52,545 nucleotides of DNA from Rhodospirillales bacterium (GTDB lineage: Bacteria; Pseudomonadota; Alphaproteobacteria; Reyranellales; Reyranellaceae), in the NCBI GenBank assembly GCA_016185145.1, contig JACPOB010000042.1, positions 1 through 52,545 on the forward strand, given 5' to 3'. The notes under the pieces were generated by a model. The model made no database searches. It saw nothing but the letters and a program-made list of their open reading frames with translations, and was not told the DNA's origin. This document shows, piece by piece, positions 1 to 8,264 of the stretch (its first letter is position 1; every line of letters starts with the position of its first letter). The position numbers and the translations under genes were made by a program.

Positions 1-1
1 A

Positions 2-103
2 CTCAACAACAAGATCCGTGTCCTCCAGCGACGCGCCTACGGCCTGCGCGACGAGGAATACCTTCGCCTCAAGGTTCTCACCTGCATGCTTCCCGCGTTA
101 TGA
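2..103 (+). pseudogene. Transposase C-terminal fragment (ISL3-like), cut by window edge
   Basis: The first bases read in frame 2 as about 33 codons ending in TGA at 101-103. The peptide contains NNKIRVLQRRAYGLRDEEYL, which resembles the C-terminal end of the ISL3 (IS204/IS1001/IS1165) transposase domain. Only this tail is inside the window, so whether the whole gene is intact cannot be told. The right end of the element probably lies within roughly 104-150, just before the ABC ATPase gene, but no inverted repeat can be checked without the left end. Family assignment is by motif memory only. Confidence 0.6.
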
Positions 104-185
104 TCGCCCCAGATCACCCACTCGATTCCCTGAAGACCCAGAGACAAGAAGAGAGGGGAAGCGAAAGAAAGAGTCTTACGAGTCC

Positions 186-1281
<1,096 letters not shown>

Positions 1282-1286
<5 letters not shown>

Positions 1287-1343
1287 CTCAAAATCAGGTT
1301 TCCTCACGGAAGTGTTGGTTCGAGTCCGACAATCCAGGCACGA
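1282..1343 (+). other. tRNA-Leu(CAA) 3'-half fragment, probable attachment-site remnant
   Basis: CCTGA-CTCAAAA-TCAGG forms a 5-bp anticodon stem with a 7-base loop carrying CAA. It is followed by a class II variable arm (TTCC-TCAC-GGAA), a T arm (GTTGG TTCGAGT CCGAC) and TCCAGGC-A-CGA, which resembles a Leu acceptor strand. No matching 5' half lies upstream: that sequence is the end of the ABC ATPase gene. There are two extra bases between the T stem and acceptor, so it is not a functional tRNA. A half beginning at the anticodon stem is what integration in a tRNA gene leaves behind. Confidence 0.6.
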
Positions 1344-1347
1344 AAGT

Positions 1348-1540
1348 CTAACGCGCAGGTCCAACGTCTGCAGACGTTGGAGTTTTGGGCAGATCGCGCT
1401 CATACGCGAGGCGCTTGGCCAGGGCGGCCGCGGCCTGGTCGGCGGTGAGCTTAATGCATGATCAAGCACCTCGTTGATGCTGGCGGTCGTATGGCCCGTG
1501 ATCGCCCTGATGAGCCAACGGGCGCGGCCAGTTGCCGATG
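1348..1540 (-). pseudogene. Tyrosine-recombinase (integrase) C-terminal remnant, frameshifted
   Basis: Read on the minus strand, this stretch gives RAITGHTTASINEVL, resembling the conserved GH(T/S) active-site box of tyrosine recombinases. It then continues in another frame as LTADQAAAALAKRLAYERDL and ends at TAG (1348-1350). The two parts need a one-base frameshift near 1453-1458, and no N-terminal catalytic domain is visible upstream. It ends a few bases from the tRNA-Leu fragment, the usual position for an integrase of a tRNA-targeting element. I infer the decayed integrase of the element that created that fragment. Confidence 0.5.
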
Positions 1541-1797
1541 TGTTATCGGAGCGCGTGAGCTTGACAAACCAGTCAAGAACACCAAATTGCTCTTTATGCA
1601 AAGGCAGCCCACCCTCTTTCGGATCAAGCTGATCAGAGAATCCTAGCCCCTGGGTTCGGCTGCGTGCGCCCCCGAGCCTCGGGGCACACTACTCCTTGCA
1701 TTCCTGCAAAGACTTTCTCGGCGCCACTTCCAACCATTTGTTCAATCGGCAGCGCGAGCGCGCCGAGACTCTTGTTGTCGTCGAGAAGGTTGCCGAT

Positions 1798-2205
1798 ATG
1801 AGTGAAGCCGTCGAAATCAGCAGAAAGCCAACGATTGTCGTCAGTGACGCAGACTACAAGCGGCTGAGTAACCTGGCGCTCGCTGCGCGGGATCGGTTTC
1901 CCGAGGTCGCCGAGGCGCTTCAGGGGGAAATGGCGAGGGCGTCTATCGCTGATGCTGCTGCGATGCCAACCAACGTTGTCACGATGGGATCTGTTGTTGA
2001 GTTCCGCTCGGGAGCGGGACCCCAAAAGCGCGTCGAGCTTGTCTTTCCGGGCGAAGCCGACATTGCCAAGAACAAGGTCTCCATTCTTACGCCAATAGGT
2101 GCGGCCCTGATTGGCCTTTCCGCTGGCCAGTCGATTGGCTGGACGGCGAGGGATGGCCGTAGCCAGGAGCTCACCGTCATCAGGGTCGAGCAGCCCAACA
2201 ACTAG
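1798..2205 (+). CDS. rnk: Rnk-like GreA/GreB C-terminal domain protein, copy 1
   Basis: A 135-residue protein matching the size and layout of Rnk, the nucleoside diphosphate kinase regulator that binds RNA polymerase. A short helical N-terminal part (about residues 15-50) is followed by an FKBP-like GreA C-terminal domain. Recognisable family features are GSVVEF, LVFPGEAD, VSILTPIGAALIGLSAGQSI and the closing VIRVEQP. The frame is open from 1696, but the ATG at 1798 has GAGAAGG eight bases upstream and gives the family length. It is the first of three adjacent genes with this domain. Role in transcription or stress response is inferred from the family; partner specificity is unknown. Confidence 0.82.
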   Translation: MSEAVEISRKPTIVVSDADYKRLSNLALAARDRFPEVAEALQGEMARASIADAAAMPTNVVTMGSVVEFRSGAGPQKRVELVFPGEADIAKNKVSILTPIGAALIGLSAGQSIGWTARDGRSQELTVIRVEQPNN

Positions 2206-2297
2206 CCCAGCTTGCCGTCGTGCCGGAAGATTCGGCGCGAGGTTCCGCCCTTCAACTGGATAAGGAGTGCCCCTGAACAGGGCGCGGTGGAGAGAGC

Positions 2298-2858
2298 ATG
2301 TCGTCGAAGCAACCACATTGCCAGCTCACAGCCAGAGATTTCACGATTTTGGAGGTGATCCTGGAGCGAACTCCTGTTGGGGACCGCGCGTTCCGCTGTC
2401 TCTTGCAGGGGAAATTGTCGACGGCCAAAGTCGTCTTCCGCGAAGACGTCGATCCACAGGTTGCGACCATAAACAGCCGGGTCGAATATTCAGTCGATGA
2501 TGGACCGGTAGACAATCGTATCCTCATCCATGGCGACGATGGCGCAGTCCAGGGCCTCACCCTTCCGATCACGACACTTCGCGGGTTGGCGTTGTTGGGA
2601 CTTCAGGCCGACGATGTGATCGTCGTCGATCGAGCACACGGCCCGGCGGAAGAAATGCGGCTTCATCGGGTGGCCTATCAGCCAGAAGCGGCACGTCGGA
2701 AAGAACTGGCGAAACAGCAATTACTGCCCGGCCTAGACGCGCAGTCCGAACGTTCGCAGGTTATCGAATTGGGTCGCTTTCGCACATCTGCAGCGGTGAA
2801 TCCGGCAAGGCCAACCGGCGATCCTTCCGACGAGGATCCCGGACCAGAAGCAGCATAG
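2298..2858 (+). CDS. Rnk-like GreA C-domain protein with C-terminal extension, copy 2
   Basis: A 186-residue protein starting at an ATG with GGAGAGA just upstream. Residues 1-50 are a predicted helical segment (LTARDFTILEVILERT) and residues about 55-135 resemble the Rnk/GreA C-terminal fold (NSRVEYSV, LTLPITTLRGLALLGLQADD, HRVAYQPE). Compared with Rnk it carries about 50 extra residues rich in Pro, Asp and Glu, probably disordered. It lies 92 bases after copy 1 and 17 bases before copy 3, so copies 2 and 3 probably share a transcript. The sequence has diverged strongly from copy 1, so they are not recent duplicates. Confidence 0.7.
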   Translation: MSSKQPHCQLTARDFTILEVILERTPVGDRAFRCLLQGKLSTAKVVFREDVDPQVATINSRVEYSVDDGPVDNRILIHGDDGAVQGLTLPITTLRGLALLGLQADDVIVVDRAHGPAEEMRLHRVAYQPEAARRKELAKQQLLPGLDAQSERSQVIELGRFRTSAAVNPARPTGDPSDEDPGPEAA

Positions 2859-2875
2859 AGCGAGGAGGAAGCCTG

Positions 2876-3259
2876 TTGTTGCCGCCGATAGTGTTGACCT
2901 GTTCCATGCATGCCCAACTGTCCATCCTCGTACGCATCCTCCGCGGATCGGCTAGCGAGGAAGTACTGGAGTTCCTCGAGCAGGAACTCGCGCGCGCCAA
3001 CTTGGTAGGCGACGACGAACTGGATCCGCGGGTGGCCGCGATCGGCCGGACTGTCCTGTATCGCGAAGCCGTCCTGAATGTGAGAAAGGTCGGGATCCTC
3101 ACCTTTCCCGGGGATGAGCACTGGACTGCCGGGGCTATCTCCCTGTTCGAGCCGGAGGGCGCCTGCCTTCTTGGCCTTTCCGAAGGGCAGTCCAAAACTT
3201 TCTGGTCGGGGAACAACGCAGTCTGCAACGTGACGTTGGAATCGATCATGCGCCGGTGA
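2876..3259 (+). CDS. Rnk-like GreA C-domain protein, copy 3 (TTG start)
   Basis: A 127-residue protein with the same plan: helical N-terminus (LSILVRILRGSASEEVLEFL), then DPRVAAIGRTVLYRE, VGILTFPGDEHWTAGAISLF, and GACLLGLSEGQS typical of the Rnk/GreA C-terminal domain. The start is set by GAGGAGG at 2862-2868, well spaced from TTG 2876; the ATG at 2906 is the alternative and would give 117 residues. It is the most diverged of the three copies. RNA polymerase binding is a family expectation, not visible in the sequence. Confidence 0.65.
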   Translation: MLPPIVLTCSMHAQLSILVRILRGSASEEVLEFLEQELARANLVGDDELDPRVAAIGRTVLYREAVLNVRKVGILTFPGDEHWTAGAISLFEPEGACLLGLSEGQSKTFWSGNNAVCNVTLESIMRR

Positions 3260-3334
3260 AGTCGCAGATCTCCTTCATCTCCTTTGTCGCGGCTGGCACT
3301 TGAGTACGTCGCGGCACGGGATTCTGTGCAGTGA

Positions 3335-4180
3335 TTATGGCTTTTGACGAGGGGTGTAGCCCGCTGCCAATATGAACGCAGCTCCATGAATATCCGGCGT
3401 ATAGTAGCTTGTGCGCAGCCGCAGTCGCCGATCACGCTCCCGCAGAGTCTTGATCGCCGGCAGTAGTGCTTTGTCGCTCTCCCCCGCAGCGATCAGGGCC
3501 AGTGTTCCTCCCGCATAAGTGGGGACAGGTGCGAGATACGGTCGGACGGCCTCGAATGACGAGGCAAGTCGGCCGCACACGCCTCCCAACTGCTCTGGAT
3601 TGAAAGAGGAGGCGCCGCTTTGGAGCGCGATCACGCCGCCCGGTCGAAGCAAGGACCGGCAGCACTCATAGAATGTTTTCGTAAACAGCTGTTCGCCAGG
3701 CCCAATGGGGTCTGTGGAGTCTACGATAACGACGTCGAACATCGAATCCGCTTGCGTCACATACTCAACGCCATCTCCAATGAGGAGACTGACACGAGGG
3801 TCCTCGAACGCTTCCCCCGAGACCTGCGGGAAGAAGCGTTTCGACAGCTGGATGATGTCATCGTCGATCTCAACCATCACGACTTGTTCCACGGGATGCT
3901 TGAGTACCTCCTTCAGCGTGCCGCCGTCCCCTCCACCGATAAGCAGCACACGCCCGACCGAGCCGTGCGCCATCAGCGGCACGTGTGCAAGCATCTCGTG
4001 GTATACATGGTTGTCACGGTCGGTCAGCTGAACGATACCATCCAGGACCAGCACTCGACCAAACAACCGGTTTTCAAATATCAGAACGTTCTGAAACTTG
4101 GTTTTGCCGCTGTACAACTGGCGGTCAATCGTGAAGACCTGCGCGTGGTGCTCGCAAAGCTTTTCCTGAAACACCTTCAT
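3335..4180 (-). CDS. speE: Spermidine synthase
   Basis: A 281-residue polyamine aminopropyltransferase that moves the aminopropyl group of decarboxylated S-adenosylmethionine to putrescine in the cytosol. The nucleotide-binding loop GGGDGG is at 82-87, the conserved acidic EIDDDI near 104-109, and the catalytic-region DSTDPIGP at 154-161. The N-terminal GKTKFQNVLIFE and DGIVQLTDRDNHVYHEMLAH are family hallmarks. The frame is open to 4387, but ATG 4180 has GAGGAG upstream and gives the normal length. That ATG overlaps the TGA of speD (ATGA), so the two are translationally coupled and form the complete route from SAM plus putrescine to spermidine. Confidence 0.95.
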   Translation of the reverse strand: MKVFQEKLCEHHAQVFTIDRQLYSGKTKFQNVLIFENRLFGRVLVLDGIVQLTDRDNHVYHEMLAHVPLMAHGSVGRVLLIGGGDGGTLKEVLKHPVEQVVMVEIDDDIIQLSKRFFPQVSGEAFEDPRVSLLIGDGVEYVTQADSMFDVVIVDSTDPIGPGEQLFTKTFYECCRSLLRPGGVIALQSGASSFNPEQLGGVCGRLASSFEAVRPYLAPVPTYAGGTLALIAAGESDKALLPAIKTLRERDRRLRLRTSYYTPDIHGAAFILAAGYTPRQKP

Positions 4181-4686
4181 GGCATTACTCCTCGCCTGTG
4201 CTCGGTGACGGTCCACATGCGAGGGGCAAAGGCGTGCTTGAGCACCGTGATCGCTTTGTGCGGATCGGCGTCGCCGCACATGAATACGTCGACCGCCGCG
4301 TAGGCGTGCTCCGGCCAGGTGTGGATCGAAATGTGGCTCTCCGCGAGCGCAGCCACGCCGGTAATGCCTCCGCTCGGTGTGAAGCAATGAAGGTCCAGCT
4401 TGAGAAGGGTCGCGCCCGCTGCCGCCACGGATTCGCGTAGCGCTACCTCGACCACTTCGACCTTATCGAGATGGGATGCATGCCAGAGATCAACGATAAG
4501 ATGCGTTCCGGCAAAGCGCAGGCCATCCCGCTCTACGAAGTGGTCGGGCGCGTCGCCCGCGCCGTTCGTCACGCTGTGCGAGGCTGCCTCCGGATTGAGC
4601 CGCTCAGCATGGTCGGCACGCCTGCTTTTGCGGGAAATGTGCTGAGGGCCGCAGAGCGGGGCCACGCTGACGCGATTGTTTTCCAT
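4177..4686 (-). CDS. speD: S-adenosylmethionine decarboxylase proenzyme (SpeH type), N-terminally extended
   Basis: Makes decarboxylated SAM, the aminopropyl donor used by SpeE next door. The self-cleavage site that creates the pyruvoyl group is E116-S117-H118 in LAESHISIHTWPE. The downstream AAVDVFMCG and the C-terminal KHAFAPR also match the bacterial SpeH family. The protein is 169 residues against about 120-140 for the family: the first 50-55 residues, rich in Arg, Ser and His, are extra. The start at 4686 is supported by AGAGGA upstream; a start near residue 54 would remove the extension but has no ATG. It is coupled to speE by a 4-base overlap. Confidence 0.92.
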   Translation of the reverse strand: MENNRVSVAPLCGPQHISRKSRRADHAERLNPEAASHSVTNGAGDAPDHFVERDGLRFAGTHLIVDLWHASHLDKVEVVEVALRESVAAAGATLLKLDLHCFTPSGGITGVAALAESHISIHTWPEHAYAAVDVFMCGDADPHKAITVLKHAFAPRMWTVTEHRRGVMP

Positions 4687-4751
4687 TCGATCCTCTACGT
4701 CGCATGCGGAATGCTCAGGGCGAACGTGCCCAGCCTATCGCTCGGTTGCGC

Positions 4752-4955
4752 TTAGGCAGCGTCTGGGCCATGGGAACCCGGGTTGTCATCGTCATGGTCG
4801 GGACGGCCTTGCTGGTGTCGTCGAGTGGTCTCCCCGGGCCGAATTGTCGGCGTCTGTCGCTCCTCTCGAGCGACTAATCGAAGAGTGGGTCGCCTGTTGT
4901 TTTTGGCTGTGCTTGATCCTTTGGAAGCGATTGTCGTGTCGGACTTGTCGTTCAT
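4752..4955 (-). CDS. Small basic hypothetical protein (doubtful)
   Basis: A 67-residue frame starting with MNDKSDTTIASKGSS, rich in Arg, Thr, Asp and Pro, with no membrane segment or motif that I recognise. GAAGAAAAGG upstream of the ATG is a possible ribosome binding site. It lies on the same strand as speD-speE, upstream of them. Overlapping frames of similar length on both strands make this a weak call; it could be noncoding. Confidence 0.25.
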   Translation of the reverse strand: MNDKSDTTIASKGSSTAKNNRRPTLRLVAREERQTPTIRPGETTRRHQQGRPDHDDDNPGSHGPDAA

Positions 4956-5054
4956 AGCGCACCTTTTCTTCCGCAGCGGACTTGGTCCGGCGGATAGTGG
5001 ATCTCGATAGGCGCCAGCACCGGGCCATGGCCTGGAGCAGGTCGAACAAACTTC

Positions 5055-5288
5055 AGGAGAATGCGCCGTAGAGCTGCTGGGCGCCGACCACCAGGATCAC
5101 GACCAACGTCAACGTGGTATGAAAGGCCCCGAGCTCGGTATACGACGGCGCGCGCTGAGCTCGGGGCTAGTCGCCCGCGATCAGACTGCCTGCGTGACGC
5201 AGACCTTGAAGTGTCGCAAAGCTCAACATCATGTCGTAGGACCTAAGCTCTCGCAGCGGGAAATCCAATGCGACATAGGCGCCGCAAA
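5055..5288. other. Noncoding gap with a long stem-loop and an uninitiated hydrophobic frame
   Basis: No convincing gene. GCCCCGAGCTC at 5126-5136 pairs with GAGCTCGGGGC at 5157-5167, an 11-bp stem without a T-run. On the minus strand, codons ending at a TGA near 5058 read TLTLVVILVVGAQQLYGAF, like the last helix of a membrane protein, but no start codon is seen and a stop closes the frame upstream. This may be debris of a lost gene. Confidence 0.3.
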
Positions 5289-5789
5289 TCAGGCTGCGTG
5301 ACTCCGGTCTGGTGGCGGATCCTTGCCGCGCCAAAAATCGGTGGTCAGGATCACGTGAGCTGCCTCCAAGGTGTTTTCGGCGCGCAGGAGAGCGACGACG
5401 TCGCGGTTGCGGAATCGCCGGGCTACGCAGGAAAGCGCACGCAAGAGAATGTCCGGATCCTTGTCTGGAGCGAGGAGGAGCAACGCCAGATCCGCAAGCC
5501 GCCCGTCGGCAGCCCCAAAGTCGACCGGCTGCTTTAGCCGCGCAAACACGCCGATCGGTTTCACAAGGCCCGGCACGATGGCATGAGGAAGCGCAATCCC
5601 GCGTCCGATTCCGAAGGTCGTCAGATCCTCCCGCTCCAGAACGCTCCGCAGGACGAGCTCATGGTCCAGTCCACTCTTTCTCGCGGCAATGAAGGAAAGC
5701 TTCTCAATCACCTGACGCTTGTTCCCCGCATAGAGCGTCGGAACTACCCGATCTGGCGTGACCAGATCGACTATCCGAATCGACGACAT
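5289..5789 (-). CDS. ptsN: PTS IIA-like nitrogen-regulatory protein (EIIA-Ntr)
   Basis: A 166-residue EIIA domain of the fructose/mannitol family, the output phosphoprotein of the nitrogen PTS (PtsP-PtsO-PtsN), which regulates potassium transport and stress or nitrogen responses by binding targets. The phosphorylated histidine is H69 in GIALPHA, in the usual spacing after EREDLTTFGIG. FARLKQPVDFGAADG and LALLLLAPDKDP also match the family. ATG 5789 (MSSIRIVDL) has AGGAAG upstream and is preferred to the longer frame to 5933. No ptsO, ptsP or rpoN is nearby, so this may be a second ptsN carried by the acquired segment. Confidence 0.9.
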   Translation of the reverse strand: MSSIRIVDLVTPDRVVPTLYAGNKRQVIEKLSFIAARKSGLDHELVLRSVLEREDLTTFGIGRGIALPHAIVPGLVKPIGVFARLKQPVDFGAADGRLADLALLLLAPDKDPDILLRALSCVARRFRNRDVVALLRAENTLEAAHVILTTDFWRGKDPPPDRSHAA

Positions 5790-5850
5790 TTCTTCCTGAC
5801 CTGCGTACAGTTTCCTTGCGGGGGCGAAGTCGGCATCTGCGCGGTGAGGC

Positions 5851-5985
5851 TCAGTATTCAGTGGGCTTGGTCGCTCCCGCCGGCCTGCGCGTAAGCTTGC
5901 TTCTGCCTCGACGGCTGAAGCCATCAGGGTCAAAAAACCACACGAATGCTATCCAGATCGCCAAGATGATCAGCGTTGCGGTCAT
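5851..5985 (-). CDS. Small single-span membrane protein
   Basis: A 44-residue frame beginning MTATLIILAIWIAFVWFFDP, one hydrophobic helix (about residues 3-17) followed by a basic tail (SRRGRSKLTRRPAG). AGGAG lies about eight bases before the ATG at 5985, better supported than the long upstream extension. It sits 61 bases upstream of ptsN on the same strand and could be cotranscribed. No family recognised; the layout resembles small stress-induced membrane peptides. Confidence 0.45.
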   Translation of the reverse strand: MTATLIILAIWIAFVWFFDPDGFSRRGRSKLTRRPAGATKPTEY

Positions 5986-6203
5986 CGCACGACTCCTTGC
6001 AGCGCATCCATGGACCCATGACTGCGACAGGCCCTGCCCAGCCCAATTGCAAAACGGTGTTTGTGGAGTGAGTGAATGCCCGGCCGGTGGAAGCCGTCCG
6101 GGCTCTACCCGCCAGTGTGAAGGCGACCTGCGCGCAATTGCAAACGTTGCAACTTCATACAGTCGATCTGGTGACGCGGCCGCGCAATTCAAGTTGCGAT
6201 CCC

Positions 6204-6339
6204 TTAGATCGTGGCCGACGTCGCTTCCTCGGCGGCCATCCGGCGGGCGCGTCGCAGTGCTTCCTCTAGCGTCTCGAGAAGCTCCGAGGGCTCAAACGGC
6301 TTCTCCAAACAGAGAATCCGGCCAACGACGCCCTCGTCG
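6204..6339 (-). pseudogene. Response-regulator receiver domain, C-terminal remnant
   Basis: On the minus strand, codons ending in TAA at 6204-6206 read ILCLEKPFEPSELLETLEEA followed by a basic-acidic helix. CxEKPFxPxELLxxL is the beta5-Lys-alpha5 end of two-component receiver domains: the Lys is the conserved switch lysine. The phosphoacceptor Asp and everything before it are missing; similarity stops at about 6339, where a palindromic repeat (family D) begins. I infer that a deletion or repeat-associated rearrangement removed the N-terminal part. Confidence 0.55.
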
Positions 6340-6340
6340 A

Positions 6341-6390
6341 TTCGCCCTCACCCAACCTCTCCCTCTAGCGGGGGAGAGGAGCATGAGCCG
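6341..6390. repeat. Dispersed repeat, family D (CTCACCC...CTCTCCC half copy)
   Basis: CGCCCTCACCCAACCTCTCC followed by CTCTAGCGGGGGAGAGGAGCA resembles the right arm of the palindrome at 50922-51030. It forms an internal hairpin (CTCTCCC..GGGGGAGAG). It contains the stop codon of the monooxygenase gene, so the last residues of that protein are encoded by repeat. Confidence 0.6.
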
Positions 6391-8038
6391 ATGCGTGCCG
6401 ACCGAGCACGAAACCTTCATAGCCCTTGGCCGCGACGGCGTCGCAATGCCGCTTGTAGCGGTCGAAGCCGCCGACATAGGGCATGAACACCCGCGGCTTG
6501 CCGGGGATGTTGGCGCCCATGTACCAGCTGTTGGCCAGCGGATAGAGCGTGCTGTCGGCCACCTTGTTGACGTGCTCCACCCACTCGCGCTCGGCTTGCG
6601 GTGACGGCTCGATGCGATCGAAGCCCTCCTCGCGCATGTGGCCGATGCAGTCGGCGATCCAGTCGACGTGCTGCTCGATCGAGGCGATCATCTGGGTCTT
6701 CACGCCCGGGCTGCCGGGGCCGGTGACGACGAACATGTTGGGGAAGCCCGACACCATCAGGCCGAGGTAGGTGAGGGGGCCGCCCTCCCAATGATCGCGC
6801 AGGATGGCGCCATCAGTCGTGCGCACGTCGATCTCGCGTAGCGCGCCGGTCATGGCGTCGAAGCCCGTGGCGAACACGATGGCGTCGAGCTCGAACGCCT
6901 GGCCGCCCTTGGTGCGCAAGCCGTGCTCGGTGATCTCGGCGATCGGATCGGAGCGCACGTCGGCGAGGCTGACGTTGGGACGATTGTAGGTTTCGTAGTA
7001 GTTCGTATCGAGGCAGAGCCGCTTGGTGCCGATCGGATGGTCCTTGGGGGCCAGAAGTTCGGCGGTGCGCTGGTCCTTCACCGTGGCGCGGATCTTGTTG
7101 CGCACGAACTCCGAGGCGGTGTCGTTCGACTGCTTGTTCACCAGCAGGTCGGTGTAGGCATAGAGGTAGCTGATGCTGCCGCCCTCCTGCCACTTGGCTT
7201 CGTAGGCCTTGTTGCGCTCGTCCTCCGGCACGTCGAGCGCCGACCTGGTCGGCTTGGCGTGGCCCGCGATGGCGAAGGGCGTGTCTGCCGCCGCGGCGCG
7301 GCGCGCCGGATACTCGGCCTTGTGCTTGCGCTCGCGCTCCGGCTCCATCGGCGCATTGCGCGCCGGCAGGCTGAAGTTGGCGGTGCGCTGGAACACCGTC
7401 AGGTGCCCGGCCTGGCTGGCGATGATCGGGATCATCTGTACGCCCGACGAGCCGGTGCCGATCACGCCGACGCGCAGCCCGCTGAAGTCGACGCCTTCAT
7501 GCGGCCACAGGCCGGAGTGGTACCACTTGCCTTTGAAGTTCTTCAGGCCGTTGAAGTCGGGCACGCGCGGCGTCGAGAGATTGCCTGCCGCCATGACGCA
7601 GTAGCGCGCGCGGATCTCCTCGCCGCCGTCCGTCTTCAGAGTCCACTCGCCCGCCTCGTTGTCGAAGTGGGCCGAGACGATCCGCGTGTTGAGCTGCACG
7701 TCGCGGCGCAGGTCGAAACGGTCGGCGACGTGGTTGATGTATTTCAGGATCTCGGGCTGCGTGCCGTAGCGCTCCGGCCACTTCCAGTCCTGCTGCAGCT
7801 CGTTGGAGAAGCTGTAGGAGTATTCCAGGCTCTCCACGTCGCAGCGCGCGCCGGGATAGCGGTTCCAGAACCACGTCCCGCCGACGCCCGAACCTGCTTC
7901 ATAGGCCCGGACCTTCAGGCCCATGCCGCGCAGGCGGTGGATGGCGTAGAGGCCGGCCAAGCCGCCGCCGACGATGGCGACATCGAGCTGGCCTCTATTG
8001 GAGGAATGAGGAGCGGGACCATGCGAGGCGTCAGGCAT
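6365..8038 (-). CDS. Flavin-containing (Baeyer-Villiger type) monooxygenase
   Basis: A 557-residue FAD- and NADPH-dependent oxygenase that would insert oxygen next to a carbonyl (ketone to ester or lactone). The FAD Rossmann motif GGGLAG is at 24-29, the Baeyer-Villiger fingerprint FKGKWYHSGLWP at 168-179, and the NADPH Rossmann motif GTGSSG at 194-199. The ATG at 8038 (MPDASHG) is preferred to the 42-residue-longer start because the FAD domain begins soon after it; the ribosome site is weak. The gene is monocistronic and faces away from the efflux operon. Its last residues run into a dispersed repeat. Substrate cannot be told; cyclic ketones or steroids are typical for the family. Confidence 0.9.
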   Translation of the reverse strand: MPDASHGPAPHSSNRGQLDVAIVGGGLAGLYAIHRLRGMGLKVRAYEAGSGVGGTWFWNRYPGARCDVESLEYSYSFSNELQQDWKWPERYGTQPEILKYINHVADRFDLRRDVQLNTRIVSAHFDNEAGEWTLKTDGGEEIRARYCVMAAGNLSTPRVPDFNGLKNFKGKWYHSGLWPHEGVDFSGLRVGVIGTGSSGVQMIPIIASQAGHLTVFQRTANFSLPARNAPMEPERERKHKAEYPARRAAAADTPFAIAGHAKPTRSALDVPEDERNKAYEAKWQEGGSISYLYAYTDLLVNKQSNDTASEFVRNKIRATVKDQRTAELLAPKDHPIGTKRLCLDTNYYETYNRPNVSLADVRSDPIAEITEHGLRTKGGQAFELDAIVFATGFDAMTGALREIDVRTTDGAILRDHWEGGPLTYLGLMVSGFPNMFVVTGPGSPGVKTQMIASIEQHVDWIADCIGHMREEGFDRIEPSPQAEREWVEHVNKVADSTLYPLANSWYMGANIPGKPRVFMPYVGGFDRYKRHCDAVAAKGYEGFVLGRHASAHAPLPR

Positions 8039-8264
8039 CTTTCGGTGTTCCCGTATTGTTTTTGCTGTGCGAGCGGTCAAATCGGCGTGTTCCAACGGTC
8101 TCCCGCATCGGACGGCTTGGCAAGGGGCGCCGGCCGCCACATTGCGCAGACCGGCATGCGCCAAGTGCGGTGCAGCAAGCCGGTCCGGCCGATGGTCGGG
8201 CGAATGTTTCAGGCTTATTCTTTTTGGATGACAAGCCGTCGGTCGGAAGGCCGGTAACCTCCAC

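Noticed and set aside
18..185. N-terminal extension of the ABC ATPase frame
   Set aside because: It overlaps the transposase tail and has no homology; the family start and a purine-rich leader support ATG 186.
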